Shown in pieces: positions 11,221 to 22,147 of a stretch of DNA of 64,000 bases (the first letter of the stretch is position 1; the number at the start of each line of letters is the position of its first letter). Source of the DNA: Phanerochaete sordida. Taxonomy: Eukaryota; Basidiomycota; Agaricomycetes; Polyporales; Phanerochaetaceae. The position numbers and the translations under genes were made by a program. Below the pieces are notes generated by a model. That model saw only the letters and a program-made list of their open reading frames with translations, was not told where the DNA came from and searched no databases. The stretch lies in the NCBI GenBank assembly GCA_019973155.2, contig BPQB01000045.1:1-64000 (forward strand), written 5' to 3'.

Positions 11221-12886
11221 ATGGCCGGGATGCAGCTCAGAAGAGACGCACTCATTCAGGAGATAGCGGAGAAGACACGAGAGCTCAACACTCTTACCCC
11301 CATTGCCCGCCTCCCAGACGAGCTTCTAGCGGAGGTTTTCGCATTCTGGATCGCTGAGACCCAGCGCGCGGCGCCCGGCCTGGAGGACGAGGAGAGCTGG
11401 GGGACATCGCCTTGCCCGTTCTACGCGTGGATCCGCATCGCGCAGGTCTGCCACCACTGGTGAATCGTCGCGCTGCGCATGCCTAGACTTTGGAGCACGT
11501 TTGTGGTGAACTGCCGGCGGCTCGCCGCAGCGCTACTCGCGCGTTCGAAGCAGGCTCCTCTGCATGTCGAGCTCCACGCGATCTCGGACGTCGGCTTGTT
11601 CTGGGAGCCCCTCCAGAAGCAGATGCATCGTGTCGAGGGAATCAACATCGTCGGCTATCCTTCTTGTCCATATGCCTTCACGTACGAGAGCCTGCAAGCC
11701 CCCAGATTGCGCACTCTTCAAATCAATGGCTGCGAGAGCCTTCCTTCTCGGGGAGAATACCACATGACGCCATTCGACCATGTCGACCTGCCCTGCCTCA
11801 CCGCACTCTACATTGAGGACGCACCCGTATCATGGCGTGCCCCTATGCTCACAACGCCTACGTTGACGCACCTCTCCTTCACCCTCAGCTCCGCATGGCA
11901 GGCTATCTCGAGCTCGAATATAGTGCACGTGCTACAGGTGCTCAAGCAGCTGCCGCGGCTCGAGAAACTCGCGCTCATCGACACGCTCCCCGAGGTAGCA
12001 AGCCCCAGCCCCCAAGAGCACGCGCACCTCCGCGCGACCTTCCCCTCGCTCAAGCACCTCGGCCTCCGCGGGAGCGCACCCGCCCTCACGTGCATCCTCA
12101 GCCACATGTCCTTCCCCGCACAGACGCGGCTGGCCCTGACGTGCCCCGAGCCCGAGCCGCACGAGCTCGCACGCCTCGCACGCCTCGTCGAAGACAAGCT
12201 GCGCGCCGCCGGCGAGCCCCCGCCGTTCCGCGCCGCGTCCATCTCCGACACGCGCTTCCACGCCTGGCGGGCGGACTACGACTTCACAGCGCCCTCGAGC
12301 TCGCGCACCGCACCTCGGCCGGACGTCACGCTCGCGCTGCTCCTCGAAGACGACGCGGGTTTCCCGCGCAACGGCGCGGTGCTCGCCGCCGCATGCGCCG
12401 CGATGCCGCTCCGCGCCGTGCGCACGCTGTACCTCGGTGCGCGCTGCGGTACGCCCGAGCCCGGCGTGCTCGGGCGCGCTCACGAAGCGCATGCCGCTAG
12501 TGCGCAGGCTTGCGGTGAATGGCTTCGGGGCTCGGGGTCTGCTGGAGGCCGCTCCGCCAGGCGGCGCGGCCGACGGGGGGCCTGCAGAACCGTCGTTCCC
12601 TCAGCTCGAGACGCTGTTGCTGCACGGGCTCCAAGAGTGGGAGCGCTCGGGCCTCGATAGCATTGATCGCGCGCTGGACTGGCGGCGTGCCGAGGGCCAT
12701 GGTGTGCGGCGGGTGTTGTTCCGCAACTGCCGGGGCGAATCGGTGGTGCAACTCAAGAACAAGTTGGTGCAGGAGGGTGTGGTCGAGGTCGATACCGACC
12801 GCGCAGAGATGAATACCAGGTGGGGGCAATATGACCCGAAGATGGACGAAGATTTTGTCGATTTGCCTCTCCACGAGGGATTCTAA
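11221..12886 (+). pseudogene. F-box domain gene with in-frame stop
   Basis: F-box proteins bring substrates to SCF ubiquitin ligases; basidiomycetes have very many. From ATG 11221 the reading begins with a coiled helix, then RLPDELLAEVFAFW and IRIAQVCHHW, the F-box core. The next codon (11461-11463) is TGA, yet the same frame continues at once with IVALRMPRLWSTF, which is the standard second half of the motif. The stop is therefore a substitution, probably from CGA at a CpG. Downstream is a leucine-rich-like region to about residue 400. An intron at 12449-12500 (GTACGC donor, CTCAC branch, CTAG acceptor) restores frame to a second exon ending at 12886, giving 537 codons if the TGA is ignored. 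Otherwise the gene looks intact, so it may be a young pseudogene, a polymorphism, a readthrough case or a sequence error. Confidence 0.75.
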
Positions 12887-13351
12887 GCAAATATTCGCGT
12901 GGGGCCGTGGGCTGCATTGGTGTCGATATCTGGGGAGCGAGCGTGAATATGCGTGATCGAGCAGGGCAAAGTTCTTCACTAGCTATAGCAGCACACGGCA
13001 GGACCAGATATCACTCACCGTCGTACAAAGCACGCGGACGACCACAGCCTGTCGTGAGAGTCGCAAGGTTGCTGGCTGGCGTCGAGGCGTGCATCGCACG
13101 CAATGACACTTGTCCGAGTCGGGAGATGAGCAGCGACCCGGCAATGCTACAGGTGCGACTTGGGAAATATTGTGGACTGGCAGTAGAGTTCGTTTGCACG
13201 TCAGGGCAGGCGAGTGTAGAAATGATAATCAGCTCGAATACTATGACAATGTGCTAGGGTACAGTAGGTTACATAAATGCTACAGGCCATATGAAAACAT
13301 AGCGTCCATTGTTGATCATACCACAGAGATACAGAAAGTATATCGCGCATT
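12887..13351. other. Short spacer between convergent genes
   Basis: 465 bases between the 3' ends of the F-box gene and FAD monooxygenase 3. No feature is seen. Confidence 0.45.
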
Positions 13352-14819
13352 CTACGACTCCAGCCTCGCCTTCCCGAGCTGCTTCCGGCGGAACTTCTCG
13401 CGGTACGCGTCGTTGCGAGCCTTGCACGCCTCGACGCCCTGCGTGACGCGGATCTCGCCCTGCGCGCGCGCGAGCTGCACGAGCTTCGCCGTGCGCGGGA
13501 TGCGCACGGCCTCGAGCTCGGTGAAGACCGTCTCGAGCGTCGGCGTCGACGGCGCCTGCGCGCACGGGTTGTACTTCTCCAGGAGGCCGATGAGCAGGTC
13601 GATGTCCTCGAACGCCTGGTTCGCGCCCTGGCCGAGGTGCTGCGGCTGTCAGCTGCAGGCCAGAACGAAGCGAGAGGCACTCACTGGGCTGGTCGGGTGC
13701 GCAGCGTCGCCAATGAGCACGACGCGCCCCTGATGCCAGGTCTCGAGCGTTGGGCGGTCGTACAGCCCATACTGTGGAGACTGCTCAGCAAGGCGCGTAT
13801 GTGCATCGCGCTGGCACGCACCTTTGTTATATGTGTACCACTCCGCACGAGTTCGCCGCCGCAGAAGTCCCATGTGCTGAACTGGGACTCCATCAGCTCT
13901 GCGACTATCTCGTCTTCTGCTGCTCTCCACGTCTCTTTTGCTTCAGCCTCTCGTTGTGTGACGCTGTGCCATGTCTGGTGATGAGATTTGACGTAGACCG
14001 GATGGCTGGAGACTCACGCCCAGCCCATCGTGTCTTCGTCAACCTGTACGGCGACCAAGTGCACGCCATTCCCGTATAGACTCATCGTCATTCCTTTCCC
14101 TCGTAGGGGATCTGGTATTGGCGAAAACCCGCCACACTGGTTGTATGCGCTTTAGAACTGCGAGTCAAGAAACAGAGCATCGACGGCGTACCTGTGTCAG
14201 GCCGGTGAAGTCCGCCGGCTGCTCACCAAAGAGACAGCTCCGCGTGTTACTGTGCAGCCCATCGCACCCCACCACAAAGCTCGCCTCCTCCTCGAGCCCG
14301 TTGTCAAACTTCAACACGACCGAGTCTTCACGCTGCTCGAGCGCCTCCAGCTTGCAGCCGTAGCGCACCTTCACGCCGAGGCCGCGCGCGAACGCGAACA
14401 GGCGGCGCTGGAGGTCCGTGCGGCGGATCCCGACGGGGCCGAGGCCCTGCGCGAGACGCAGCTGGCGCGGCTGGTCGAGCTCCGCGAGCACGCCCGCGTC
14501 CTCGGGCAGCACCGAGTAGAAGCCGTACGCGTCGACGGGCCACCCGCCAACGTGCGCCAGGAGCCCCGGCACCTTCGCGAGCACGCGCAGGCCGTTCGGC
14601 TGCAGGCTGCGCCGGTCAGTGCGGGTGTCGCGCGCGCGCGCGGAGGACGCACCCGAGGCAGAGCCCCGCCTCGCACGCGCGCGACGTGCGCTCGTACACG
14701 ACGGGGTCGTAGCCGTTGTGCTTGAGGAAGATCGCGAGCGCGGGGCCCGCGATGCCGCCGCCGACGACGGCGACGCGCAGCGCGGGCGGTCGAGCGCGGG
14801 GGGACGCGCAGAAATCCAT
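13352..14819 (-). CDS. FAD-dependent class A monooxygenase, paralogue 3
   Basis: Third member of the flavoenzyme group, 405 residues from six exons: complement of 14653-14819, 14192-14606, 14018-14136, 13822-13963, 13685-13771 and 13352-13639. Intron positions equal those of paralogues 1 and 2; exon 3 (119 nt) and exon 5 (87 nt) have identical lengths in all three. The N terminus is ten residues longer before the FAD strand, where the motif is GGGIAG. GCDGLHSNTRS and GDAAHPTSP are intact, followed by HLGQGANQAFED. The region around exon 4 (SGTHITK) is the most diverged from the other two, where the sequence is RSSLKI. It is separated from the first two copies by the F-box gene, so the cluster grew by duplication before or during insertion of that gene. 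Function as for the paralogues; substrate unknown. Confidence 0.88.
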
Positions 14820-14897
14820 CTGGGCACGTGTCGCGGTGTGTGCAGAGGAGAGAACCGTGGGGCACGGAGGTGATCTGCGCGAGTCGCGAGCACGGCC

Positions 14898-14905
14898 CTT
14901 TTATG
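14898..14905 (-). promoter_or_regulatory. TATA-like box of FAD monooxygenase 3
   Basis: Minus strand reads CATAAAAG about 80 bases upstream of the start at 14819. Confidence 0.45.
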
Positions 14906-16856
14906 CTGCCTGATAGCGGGCGCGGCGCCTCGTTCTGGAAGGTTGGCTGTCAACGGACCATGTATCGGGCACGCAGCTCGAGCAACGCACATGCCACGTA
15001 GCCTTCCTGCCTTCCCTGGCGGCTGTAGCGCAGTACCCCGCAGCCCCAATGACGATGTCCCCTCCGCCAGACCAGGTCTTGTGCGTCGCCTGAGGTGTCG
15101 TGCACAGCCGCGCGGTGCATCATCGAGCCAAGGACGCCTTGTCAGGGTGTGGAGTGGAGAGGCGAAAGTCACGGTCCCCGCCCAAAGTGATCCTGTCAGC
15201 TCTAGCTCCAGCAAAGCCGACTGCGTGGGCATAGAGCGCCACAAAGTTTCCCAGCGCCTGATTTAGTAGGCCGTGTTCCCAGCGTCGAGATTGCAGCTGG
15301 TCTTGTGTCTAGTTTACGTAAGACTGTTCTCCACGGCGGAAGCGTGTAGAGGGCATGCATCTGCGAGAGATAACAACAGAGAGTAAAGCAGGGTGTCTTC
15401 TGCTCGAGTTGAGTCGGCCTACGGTGCTATCAAGGGCCATAAGAGGATTTCCACATAGCCCCTGTCAAATAGAGGACAGCACTCACCTGAGACGTCTTCT
15501 TCGGACCTCATCAACGACGTAAGTCACCTGCCTGCGAGCCGGCATTCGACCAACAAGCGCGATTGTCATTCCCGGACAGATATGACCACGGTACACGAAT
15601 CTCCGCTCCGAGGTGGACACGAAACAGGGAGGACCCTTGTTCGCCTAGAACATGCGTGCTGTATCGTCCTTCTGCTGGGAGTGAAAGGGTAGTATTGGCA
15701 CTCCCGCCGGTATTCAATGCTAAAAACTAGGGACGACGTCGGGCGAATCGCTGGCCGACAGGCGCATTTGTGCCGAGCAACACGCTGCCTGCTGAACAAA
15801 CGTGTATCAGACCTGCTATTATCCCCGCGGTAATACGTACTAAACCAGCCCCACTTGCCATAATGTCTGTCACGGGAGGCTGAAAGCAGGACCAGAACGA
15901 GCTGTGCGCATGGCCTTCGTGTTTTGCAGTGTAGGGCTTGTTCGCGACCGTCGACAAACGGTCGTACCTGGCGCAGGGGGCACGTTGCGGCAGTGGAAGG
16001 AGGGCTGAGAGAAAGCCCTGTCGGCGGGAGGGGGCTTATATGTAGTCGGTCCGGCATGGAAGCTCTGCAAGATAGCGAGCTTGGTAATCCGGCCCGACTT
16101 TGAGGAGGAGTGGCGTCGTCGAACACGAGCAAGGTGTATACATAGAATGGAATCACACCATGGTGCGAAGAGGTGCGCAGGGACGCGACGAAGCGCTCCG
16201 CAGGGACGGCAATGTCGCGATTGCAGGTCTCACGACTCCTTCTCAGCGACCGTTGCACAGCACCGTACTTTGCCAGTCACGATACAGGTCTCTCGCGTGG
16301 AACGAGCCGACGTCCAGTTCAAATTGGACAACTGCACTGCGGTCAGTTCCTCGTTCGCTCGCAAACGATCATGGCGTACCTCAGGCTTACATACGGCCCA
16401 GAGCTCACAATTCTAGCTTCAGGAGTGGTTGTATGCTCTCGTTGGTGCAGCGAACAAAGCGTGCGCCGCCATTTTGCATGATACGCAAGGAACGTCCCGC
16501 GCCCGCCCGGAACACGACTATATGCGCTTTCAACGCGTGCTAACGCTACATCGCCCCGTTGCACCGAGCCAAAACGCTCAACTCGCGTGCTTCATTCCTT
16601 TGCAGGCGAGAGCGTAGCTTTGCAACGCAGAGGCTTATTCGAGGAAGATGTGGCAGAGAGCAAGGAGGACATGGCGCTTACCGTTACGACCTTTCGCTTA
16701 GTAAGCACTTGTGCTGGTCCTAGCCTTGACTTCTTGGTACGATCACTGCGGTCGTGTGCACTTCTCCTAGGACTCGGCACGCTAGACAACGCAGGCGCAG
16801 CATGACTGGGAAAATATGCTTCTATTTATACAACTTATCCAAGTTCTACAGCGCGA
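14906..16856. other. Intergenic region, no gene recognised
   Basis: About 2 kb between FAD monooxygenase 3 and the 3' end of the GST gene. A TATA-like word (minus-strand ACATATAAGCC, near 16035-16045) and several minus-strand open frames below it are present, one with a hydrophobic stretch near 15850, but no protein family or consistent splicing could be recognised. Treat as unannotated. Confidence 0.4.
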
Positions 16857-17674
16857 TTAGAGAGAAGACTCGACCTTCTCCTGCACGGCCTGCCACGAGG
16901 GACGGGAAGTGATATCCTTCCACCACCTGCGGACAGTGCGTCAGCATTGGCACACGCCATATGGTACACACAGCGCGTACCTGGCGACGTTAGGCCTCTT
17001 CACGGGGTCCTCGAGGTAGTTGTAGTCGAGCCTCTTGAGGAACGCGCCGTACGGCAGGTGGAAGAGGTCCGCGAGGGTGATCTCCTGCGCATACAGTCAG
17101 CACTTGGACAGAAACCGCGGTTTACATGACACTCACGTCACCGGCGAGGTACTTCTGCTTTGACAGGATCGCCTCGTAGCCGTCGAGCTTCATGTCGAGC
17201 GTCTTCGCGAGGTACTCGACGTGTGCTTCGTTCGTGGCGCCGCCGCGCATCCTGTCCGGCGCGTCAGCGGGACACGCGATGGCGCGCCAGGCTTCTGACT
17301 CACGGGATGAACACCTTCTCGTACGCAAGGCCGCTCGCGAACGGATCAAAGTTGCTGCCCTCGACGCTGACGGCCTGCTCGAAGAGCGCGGTCGCCTTCA
17401 AATCACTGGTGCTCGGCACGAGCGGCGTGCCCTGCGCGGCGTACTTCGCGGCGACGTAGCGCGCGATCGCGCGGCTCTCGTACAGGACGAAGCCGTCGTC
17501 GTCGATGTACGGCACCTGGCCGAAGGGCTGCTTCGCGCGGTGCGCGGCGCTCTTGTGCTCGCCCTTGGCGAAGTCGACGGGGACGAGCTCGAAGGGGACG
17601 TGCTTCTCGTGCAGCACGGCCGCGACGCGCTTCGTGCACGTCGAGATGGGGCTGCCGTGGAGCTTGAGGACCAT
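16857..17674 (-). CDS. Glutathione S-transferase
   Basis: Soluble GST that conjugates glutathione to electrophiles. Four exons, complement of 17304-17674, 17137-17251, 16981-17084 and 16857-16926, give 219 residues with consistent phases. The thioredoxin-fold N domain begins at MVLKLHGSPISTCTKRV, with Ser residues placed for glutathione activation, then QPFGQVPYIDDDG (the cis-Pro strand) and ESRAIARYVA, the conserved glutathione gamma-glutamyl contact (ES). The C domain contains ITLADLFHLPY, the N-capping motif of GST helices, and ends WWKDITSRPSW. The pattern fits the phi-like class of basidiomycete GSTs. Neighbouring flavin monooxygenases suggest a role in phase II detoxification, but that is inference from position. 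A TATAAAG box lies about 100 bases upstream. Confidence 0.9.
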
Positions 17675-17770
17675 GTTTGCGAGGCGGGCGGGGCGGGGCG
17701 TTGTGGGATCTGGGGGAGGAGTACGAGGAGGAGGCCGGTCGATGCAGAACGAGCGTCGGGCAGGCTAGGC

Positions 17771-17778
17771 CTTTATAC
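17771..17778 (-). promoter_or_regulatory. TATA-like box of the GST gene
   Basis: Minus strand reads GTATAAAG, about 97 bases upstream of the ATG at 17674. Confidence 0.5.
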
Positions 17779-18355
17779 GCCGCCGCTGCGAGCCCATGAT
17801 TGGGCCACGATACGGTGAAAATTCGAGAACTGGGGCGCGACGAGCACGCTGTCCTCGAGCGTCGATGTGTCGCTGCCAATTGGGTGATGTACGCGACTGT
17901 AGTCAGCCAGGGGCAGTCTTAAGGTGCCTGTGGGGCCAGACGCGACCTAGCTGAGTTTGAAAACCTAACCATATATGGTAGGTCAAGACCTGACCTTATA
18001 TGGACAAGGCCCTGGAACAGAGGTTTCTGGCGCATTTTGCGCAACGTGCAGGGCTCATTTGAGATAGCTATAGCCTTAAGTATGACTCTAGTAGTGTGCA
18101 CCAATATTGCAGATAGATGTTCAGTGGTGTTGCGGGATGCTACCCGCTCCTGAATCACTCTGTGAGTCTGCATGAATATAATTACTCTAGGTGCTATGGC
18201 CGAAGTGGCTTCGTGCATGGGCCTCAGTAAAGACTCTATAGCACTTGACATGCTGCCTGTTTGGCTATTATCCCGTTGAACTCCGCTCAATGCGTCATGT
18301 GTCTCATTTACAGCCACAGGAAGCTCTAACGCACCTGCTGCTACTGTGCCGCGCT

Positions 18356-18416
18356 CTGTGAAGCCACCCCTTGCGCGAGCGAAGCGAGCGAAGAGCTCTG
18401 ATGTATCTGCAGCCAA
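18356..18416. repeat. Direct repeat, copy 1
   Basis: About 61 bases sharing the core GCGAGCGAAGCGAGCG and flanking words (CTGTGAA.CCACCCCTT before, TGA.GTAT.TGCA after) with copy 2, 326 bases downstream. Roughly three quarters of positions agree by eye. Confidence 0.6.
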
Positions 18417-18636
18417 CGCGCGCATTTGTTTAGCTCCTGGGTACAGCTGCTTTGCAGGCTTGCCCTCACAAATTGAAGCGCTGAATTTAATTCATACAGA
18501 CATAAAACGCTGTAAGGGCTGGTATGAATGCCTCAGTAGGCAATCTACTATGTATACTGCGCTAGTGGGATAACTGCTATGCTGTACGATCTGTGTTGAG
18601 ACGCGAGTCGACACATTACAGTGGCTGGTCGCGCTT

Positions 18637-18652
18637 GGGCGCTTAAGCGCCC
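18637..18652. repeat. 16-base perfect palindrome
   Basis: GGGCGCTTAAGCGCCC. It could be a binding site for a dimeric factor or part of a decayed element end; no function can be assigned. Confidence 0.5.
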
Positions 18653-18681
18653 GCAGCGATTGTGCATGGCATTGTGAACTT

Positions 18682-18742
18682 CTTGTGAACCACCCCTTCG
18701 CGAGCGAAGCGAGCGAGAAGCTTTGAGGTATTTGCATTCAAT
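18682..18742. repeat. Direct repeat, copy 2
   Basis: Partner of the repeat at 18356-18416. Between the two lie a perfect 16-base palindrome and one arm of an inverted pair, so this may be the inside of a decayed element. Confidence 0.6.
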
Positions 18743-20107
18743 GGAGTAGGGATTTTAAGGTTTTATAGGCCTAGCTTCACCGCATATTCGCCCTCCCAAG
18801 TCGACTGAATGAATTAAATTCAACCTGGTGCAATGGACTGCCTGGGTGCTTCCCGGGGTCTCTCCCGAGATTCCTGAGACCCTGGAGAGCTTTGCTGATG
18901 GACATCATGCCTTTGACCAAGAAAACGTCGCCAATTAAAAGCTATGGCGGGCCGGGCTGCTTCGCGCCCGAATTAAACTATTTTAATTATTTTAATTCAG
19001 CGGGACCCCCACAGGTATGTTAAGTCTGCCTCAGCCAGGCGTCCTCTGTGTCAATGCCGCTGACACGCAGCGTTGGCGCTGTATAAGGAAACTGAGTAAG
19101 TTCGCTGTGCGCCGGGGTCATCTGCTCTGACACCTGCAGTGCAACCATTCGCCAGCGAGACGAGGACAAGGGTATTTTTGACCGTTTGACTCGGTCTTGG
19201 TTCGCCTGTGCGAGAATGAAGGGACTGCTATCAGCGATATTTGGTCGACATTGGCGTGAGCAGCGCTCGAGAGCGAAGGGCTGTCCGACGTCTGGAGCGC
19301 CGTCACCGACTACTACTCTCCCGAGAACGAAGGTGACGACTCTTTCTCATCGACTACGAAAGACGTATGACGATGCTATGCGCGCGCAACGTATCGATGG
19401 TGCGCCCCAGAGGCACATGTCAAGAGCATGTAACACTCTCGGGAAGCAAGCGAAACGCCGCTCGGGACGCCGCCGACGAGGCATTGCACGCGCAACGGCG
19501 GTGAAGGCGGAGCAGGCGCTGTGTGCTTTTCGGGGATAGTTGCACACGGCATACTGACGCCACAGCGCCAGCCAGGAGCGATCAGCACGGCCGTACAGGT
19601 CACTAACACGCTGATAGACACGAAGAAGGCGCCACTGCGAAAGCGTGCCGTGCACCCGACTACAGAAGCGTTCATCGTGGGCAAGGCGAGGGTAGCTCGT
19701 GTGGATCCTCAGTCAGGCCCCCGGAGGTGGAATTCTCTCAAGGCCACAGTTGCTGGTGAGGCAATGTAGGAGTGCGCACCCCTTCGCCATGCAGGTTTTC
19801 GCCGAAGTGCCATGACACTGGAAACCAGAGCGACACGGTCAAGTACACCAGAGGCAAGCGAAGCGCCTGGACGACTGCACAGTGGAAAGGCGGGGCTTCA
19901 ACGCGTTGGAATTTGAATCATGTCTTGAAGCACGGATTGGTTCCAGTCGACCATGGCCGCCGCAAGTTGCTATTAAGTCGATAGCGTGCATCCTAGTCTT
20001 ACAACGCCGCGGGGTCATGATAGATAGTGCCAAAGAGAGATGCAGTGAGAGAGAAATACAACAAACGAAAGCAGCAGCCCAGTCCGAATTGCCGTGCGCG
20101 CGGATGT

Positions 20108-20776
20108 CTACTCCTCTGGGACCTCGATCTCGCCGGCGTTGATCGCGTCGATGACATCGTGGGGGGGCTGGCCGTCGACAGTGCAGCCGACGGACTGCGC
20201 GGTGCCGAGGATCTCCTTGGCGCCGCCGGCGAGGTCCTTGGCGAGCGACTTTGACCGCATTGTGCGCGCGATGTCGAAGATCTCGTCAAGGGTGACGTTG
20301 CCGCTGTGCTTGATGTTCTTCTCCTTCTTGCGGTCGCGTGGGGGCTCTGCGGGCGCGGTCAGCGTGCCGGCCTGGTTTTCCAAGGTGCACAAAACGCACC
20401 CTTGAGCGCCTTGATGACGAGCGAGGAGGCAGAGGGGACGACGTCAACCTTGGCTTGACGGTTTTGGATGGTCAGCTGGACGGTGACACGGAGACCCTTC
20501 CATGCGCCAGTCGCCTTTGCGATATCTTCACCGACCTTCTTCGGCGACTGTGTGCGTGCAAAGCGAGGGCATGAGCGCCGCGGGTGTGCAGGTAGGAAGC
20601 GCAGCACGTACGAGACCCAGAGGACCAATTTTGGGGGCAAGGGCAGACGAGGCACCGACCTCACCACCGGTCGCCCTCAGGTAGATGATCTTGATTTCAT
20701 TCGGGTCCTAGCGCGGCGGGTCAGACGGGCAGCAGCGCGGCGGCGGGGGCAGCGTACGCACGAGTTTGGGGGCCAT
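20108..20776 (-). CDS. rpl12: 60S ribosomal protein L12 (uL11)
   Basis: Component of the large ribosomal subunit stalk base, binding 25S rRNA and the GTPase-associated centre. Four exons, complement of 20762-20776, 20612-20707, 20400-20547 and 20108-20346, encode 165 residues, the standard eukaryotic length. The first exon carries only five codons (MAPKL), a usual layout for fungal ribosomal protein genes. Visible family motifs are [20 protein letters not shown] (N-terminal domain), then [26 protein letters not shown], and the C-terminal [16 protein letters not shown] with [12 protein letters not shown]. It is divergent from the cyclin gene with only 341 bases between start codons, so the two share a promoter region. 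Identification is certain. Confidence 0.96.
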
Positions 20777-21117
20777 GGCGACTGGAAGGGAGCGTGGTCG
20801 ACGGTGAGGGCGGACGGGGCGCAGGCAGCGGGAATCCGATACTGATTATGTCAGCAGGCGGCGTGTGGCAGGGACCAAAATAAGGTTCAAGCCGCGCTGA
20901 TGGAACTGTACAGGCGAGCCAGGACGCTGTTCGGAGTGGGCGCTGAGGCACACGTGGGCAGGAGTCTGGTCGGGGATCACGGCACGTGGGTGATGGCGGG
21001 GAGGCGCCCATAAGGAAGGCCGGGCGTGCTTTGATTCTTGGTTCTTGACTTGGGCTGCGTCTGTCAGTGTCTGGCCTCTTTCACGGTTTGTCGAGCGCCG
21101 TCGACTGCGATGGGTGA
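20777..21117. promoter_or_regulatory. Shared divergent promoter, rpl12 and cyclin
   Basis: The 341 bases between the two start codons must hold both core promoters and 5' leaders. No TATA box or recognised ribosomal-protein promoter element stands out. Confidence 0.5.
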
Positions 21118-22147
21118 ATGGACCCGCCAGAGAGGGTCAGTTTGCCCGCCAACTTCGAGGAGGTCGACGTAGATGTGGTCGTACAGCTCATCGGTGCGTC
21201 TCCTCCCTCCTCCCAATTTTCTGCGCATTTTTGACGCTTTTACGCTGCCCGCCCGCCGCCCCTGCAGCCGACATGATGGAACGTCTCACGGCCCATAATG
21301 ACAGAATACCGCTAGCCCCGTGCGCACGAACCCTGTCTCTCAGCTCGCACGCCGCGGACTGCTTACACGCACCTCCACTCCCCACAGCGAAGGGCTCACT
21401 CGCTTCCACTCCCGCTCCGCCCCCGGCATCTCCATCCTAGACTACCTGCGCCGTATAGTACGCTTCACCAAGGCAGAGGTGAGCCCGCCGCGCCCGCCGT
21501 CGTGCCCCGCCCCCTGTCCCCGCTGAACGTGCGCGCCGCGCCCTGCAGCGGTCCTGCCTGCTAATCACGCTGCATTATATCGATCAAATCTGCGCACGTT
21601 TCCCGTCCTTCACCCTCTCGTCCCTCACCTGCCATCGATTCGTCATCACCGCCATCGCCGTCTCCAGCAAGGCCCTCTGCGACGCCTTCTGCACGAACAG
21701 CGTCTACGCCCGCGTCGGCGGCATCCCCGTCGGCGAGCTCAACATGCTCGAGCGCGAGTTCCTGCGCATGATCGACTGGTCCCTCACGGTGCGTCCCGCG
21801 CGCCCTGCGCCCGCGCAGCCGCGTGCTCACCCGCGCAGTGCACGCGCGAGGTCCTGCAGGAGTACTACGCGAGCCTCGTGCGCACGCACAGCGCCGGCAC
21901 GTACATCATCGTCGGCTCCGAGAGCGAGAGCAGCCTCGGCTCGGACAGCGAGATGGAGTACGAGCCCGCGTCGCGCCCCGCGACGCCGCCCGCGCTCAGC
22001 CCGCACAGCCTCGCGAGCACCATCCGCGTCGACCCCGCCGGCGCGCCCGAGCCCCCGCGCCCGCCGACCGTCGAGCAGAACATGGCGTACGCCGCCTTCC
22101 AGCAGTCGCACTCGCGTGCCGCGCGCGGCGGCGACGCCGAGGGCTAG
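21118..22147 (+). CDS. Pcl/Pho80-type cyclin
   Basis: Cyclin of the Pho80/PCL family, partner of a Pho85-like CDK in phosphate and nutrient control or polarity. Five exons (21118-21193, 21268-21319, 21388-21478, 21549-21788, 21839-22147) give 255 residues. Family signatures follow in order: VQLIADMMERLTAHNDR, then LTRFHSRSAPGISILDYLRRI (the family-typical FHS..P.I....YL.RI), LLITLHYIDQIC, LTCHRFVITAIAVSSKALCD and YARVGGIPVGELNMLEREFL. The last exon encodes a Ser/Pro-rich acidic tail of about 90 residues without known motif. An upstream ATG in another frame ends after 20 codons, so 21118 is preferred. Which Pho85-type kinase it binds cannot be told from here. Confidence 0.9.

Larger units (their letters stand above)
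18482..18822. repeat. 14-base inverted pair at 18482 and 18809
   Basis: TGAATTTAATTCAT at 18482-18495 is the reverse complement of 18809-18822, with some further weak match outwards (CAG). The span is 341 bases. AT-rich content makes chance possible; a short inverted-repeat element is the alternative. Confidence 0.35.
17779..20107. other. Gene-poor region with decayed repeats
   Basis: About 2.3 kb between GST and rpl12. It holds AT-rich blocks (18960-19010, runs of TTTAATT), a 61-base direct repeat pair, a 16-base palindrome and a 14-base inverted pair, listed separately. No protein is recognised. The mixture looks like remains of small transposable elements. Confidence 0.5.

Noticed and set aside
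12430..12510. Apparent frameshift in the F-box gene
   Set aside because: An intron at 12449-12500 with GTACGC, CTCAC and CTAG signals restores the frame exactly.
15566..16258. 230-codon minus-strand open frame near a TATA-like word
   Set aside because: Sequence resembles no family and has no coding-like composition; kept as unannotated.
18356..18742. Possible CRISPR-like repeat pair
   Set aside because: Only two diverged copies, 326 bases apart, in a eukaryotic genome.
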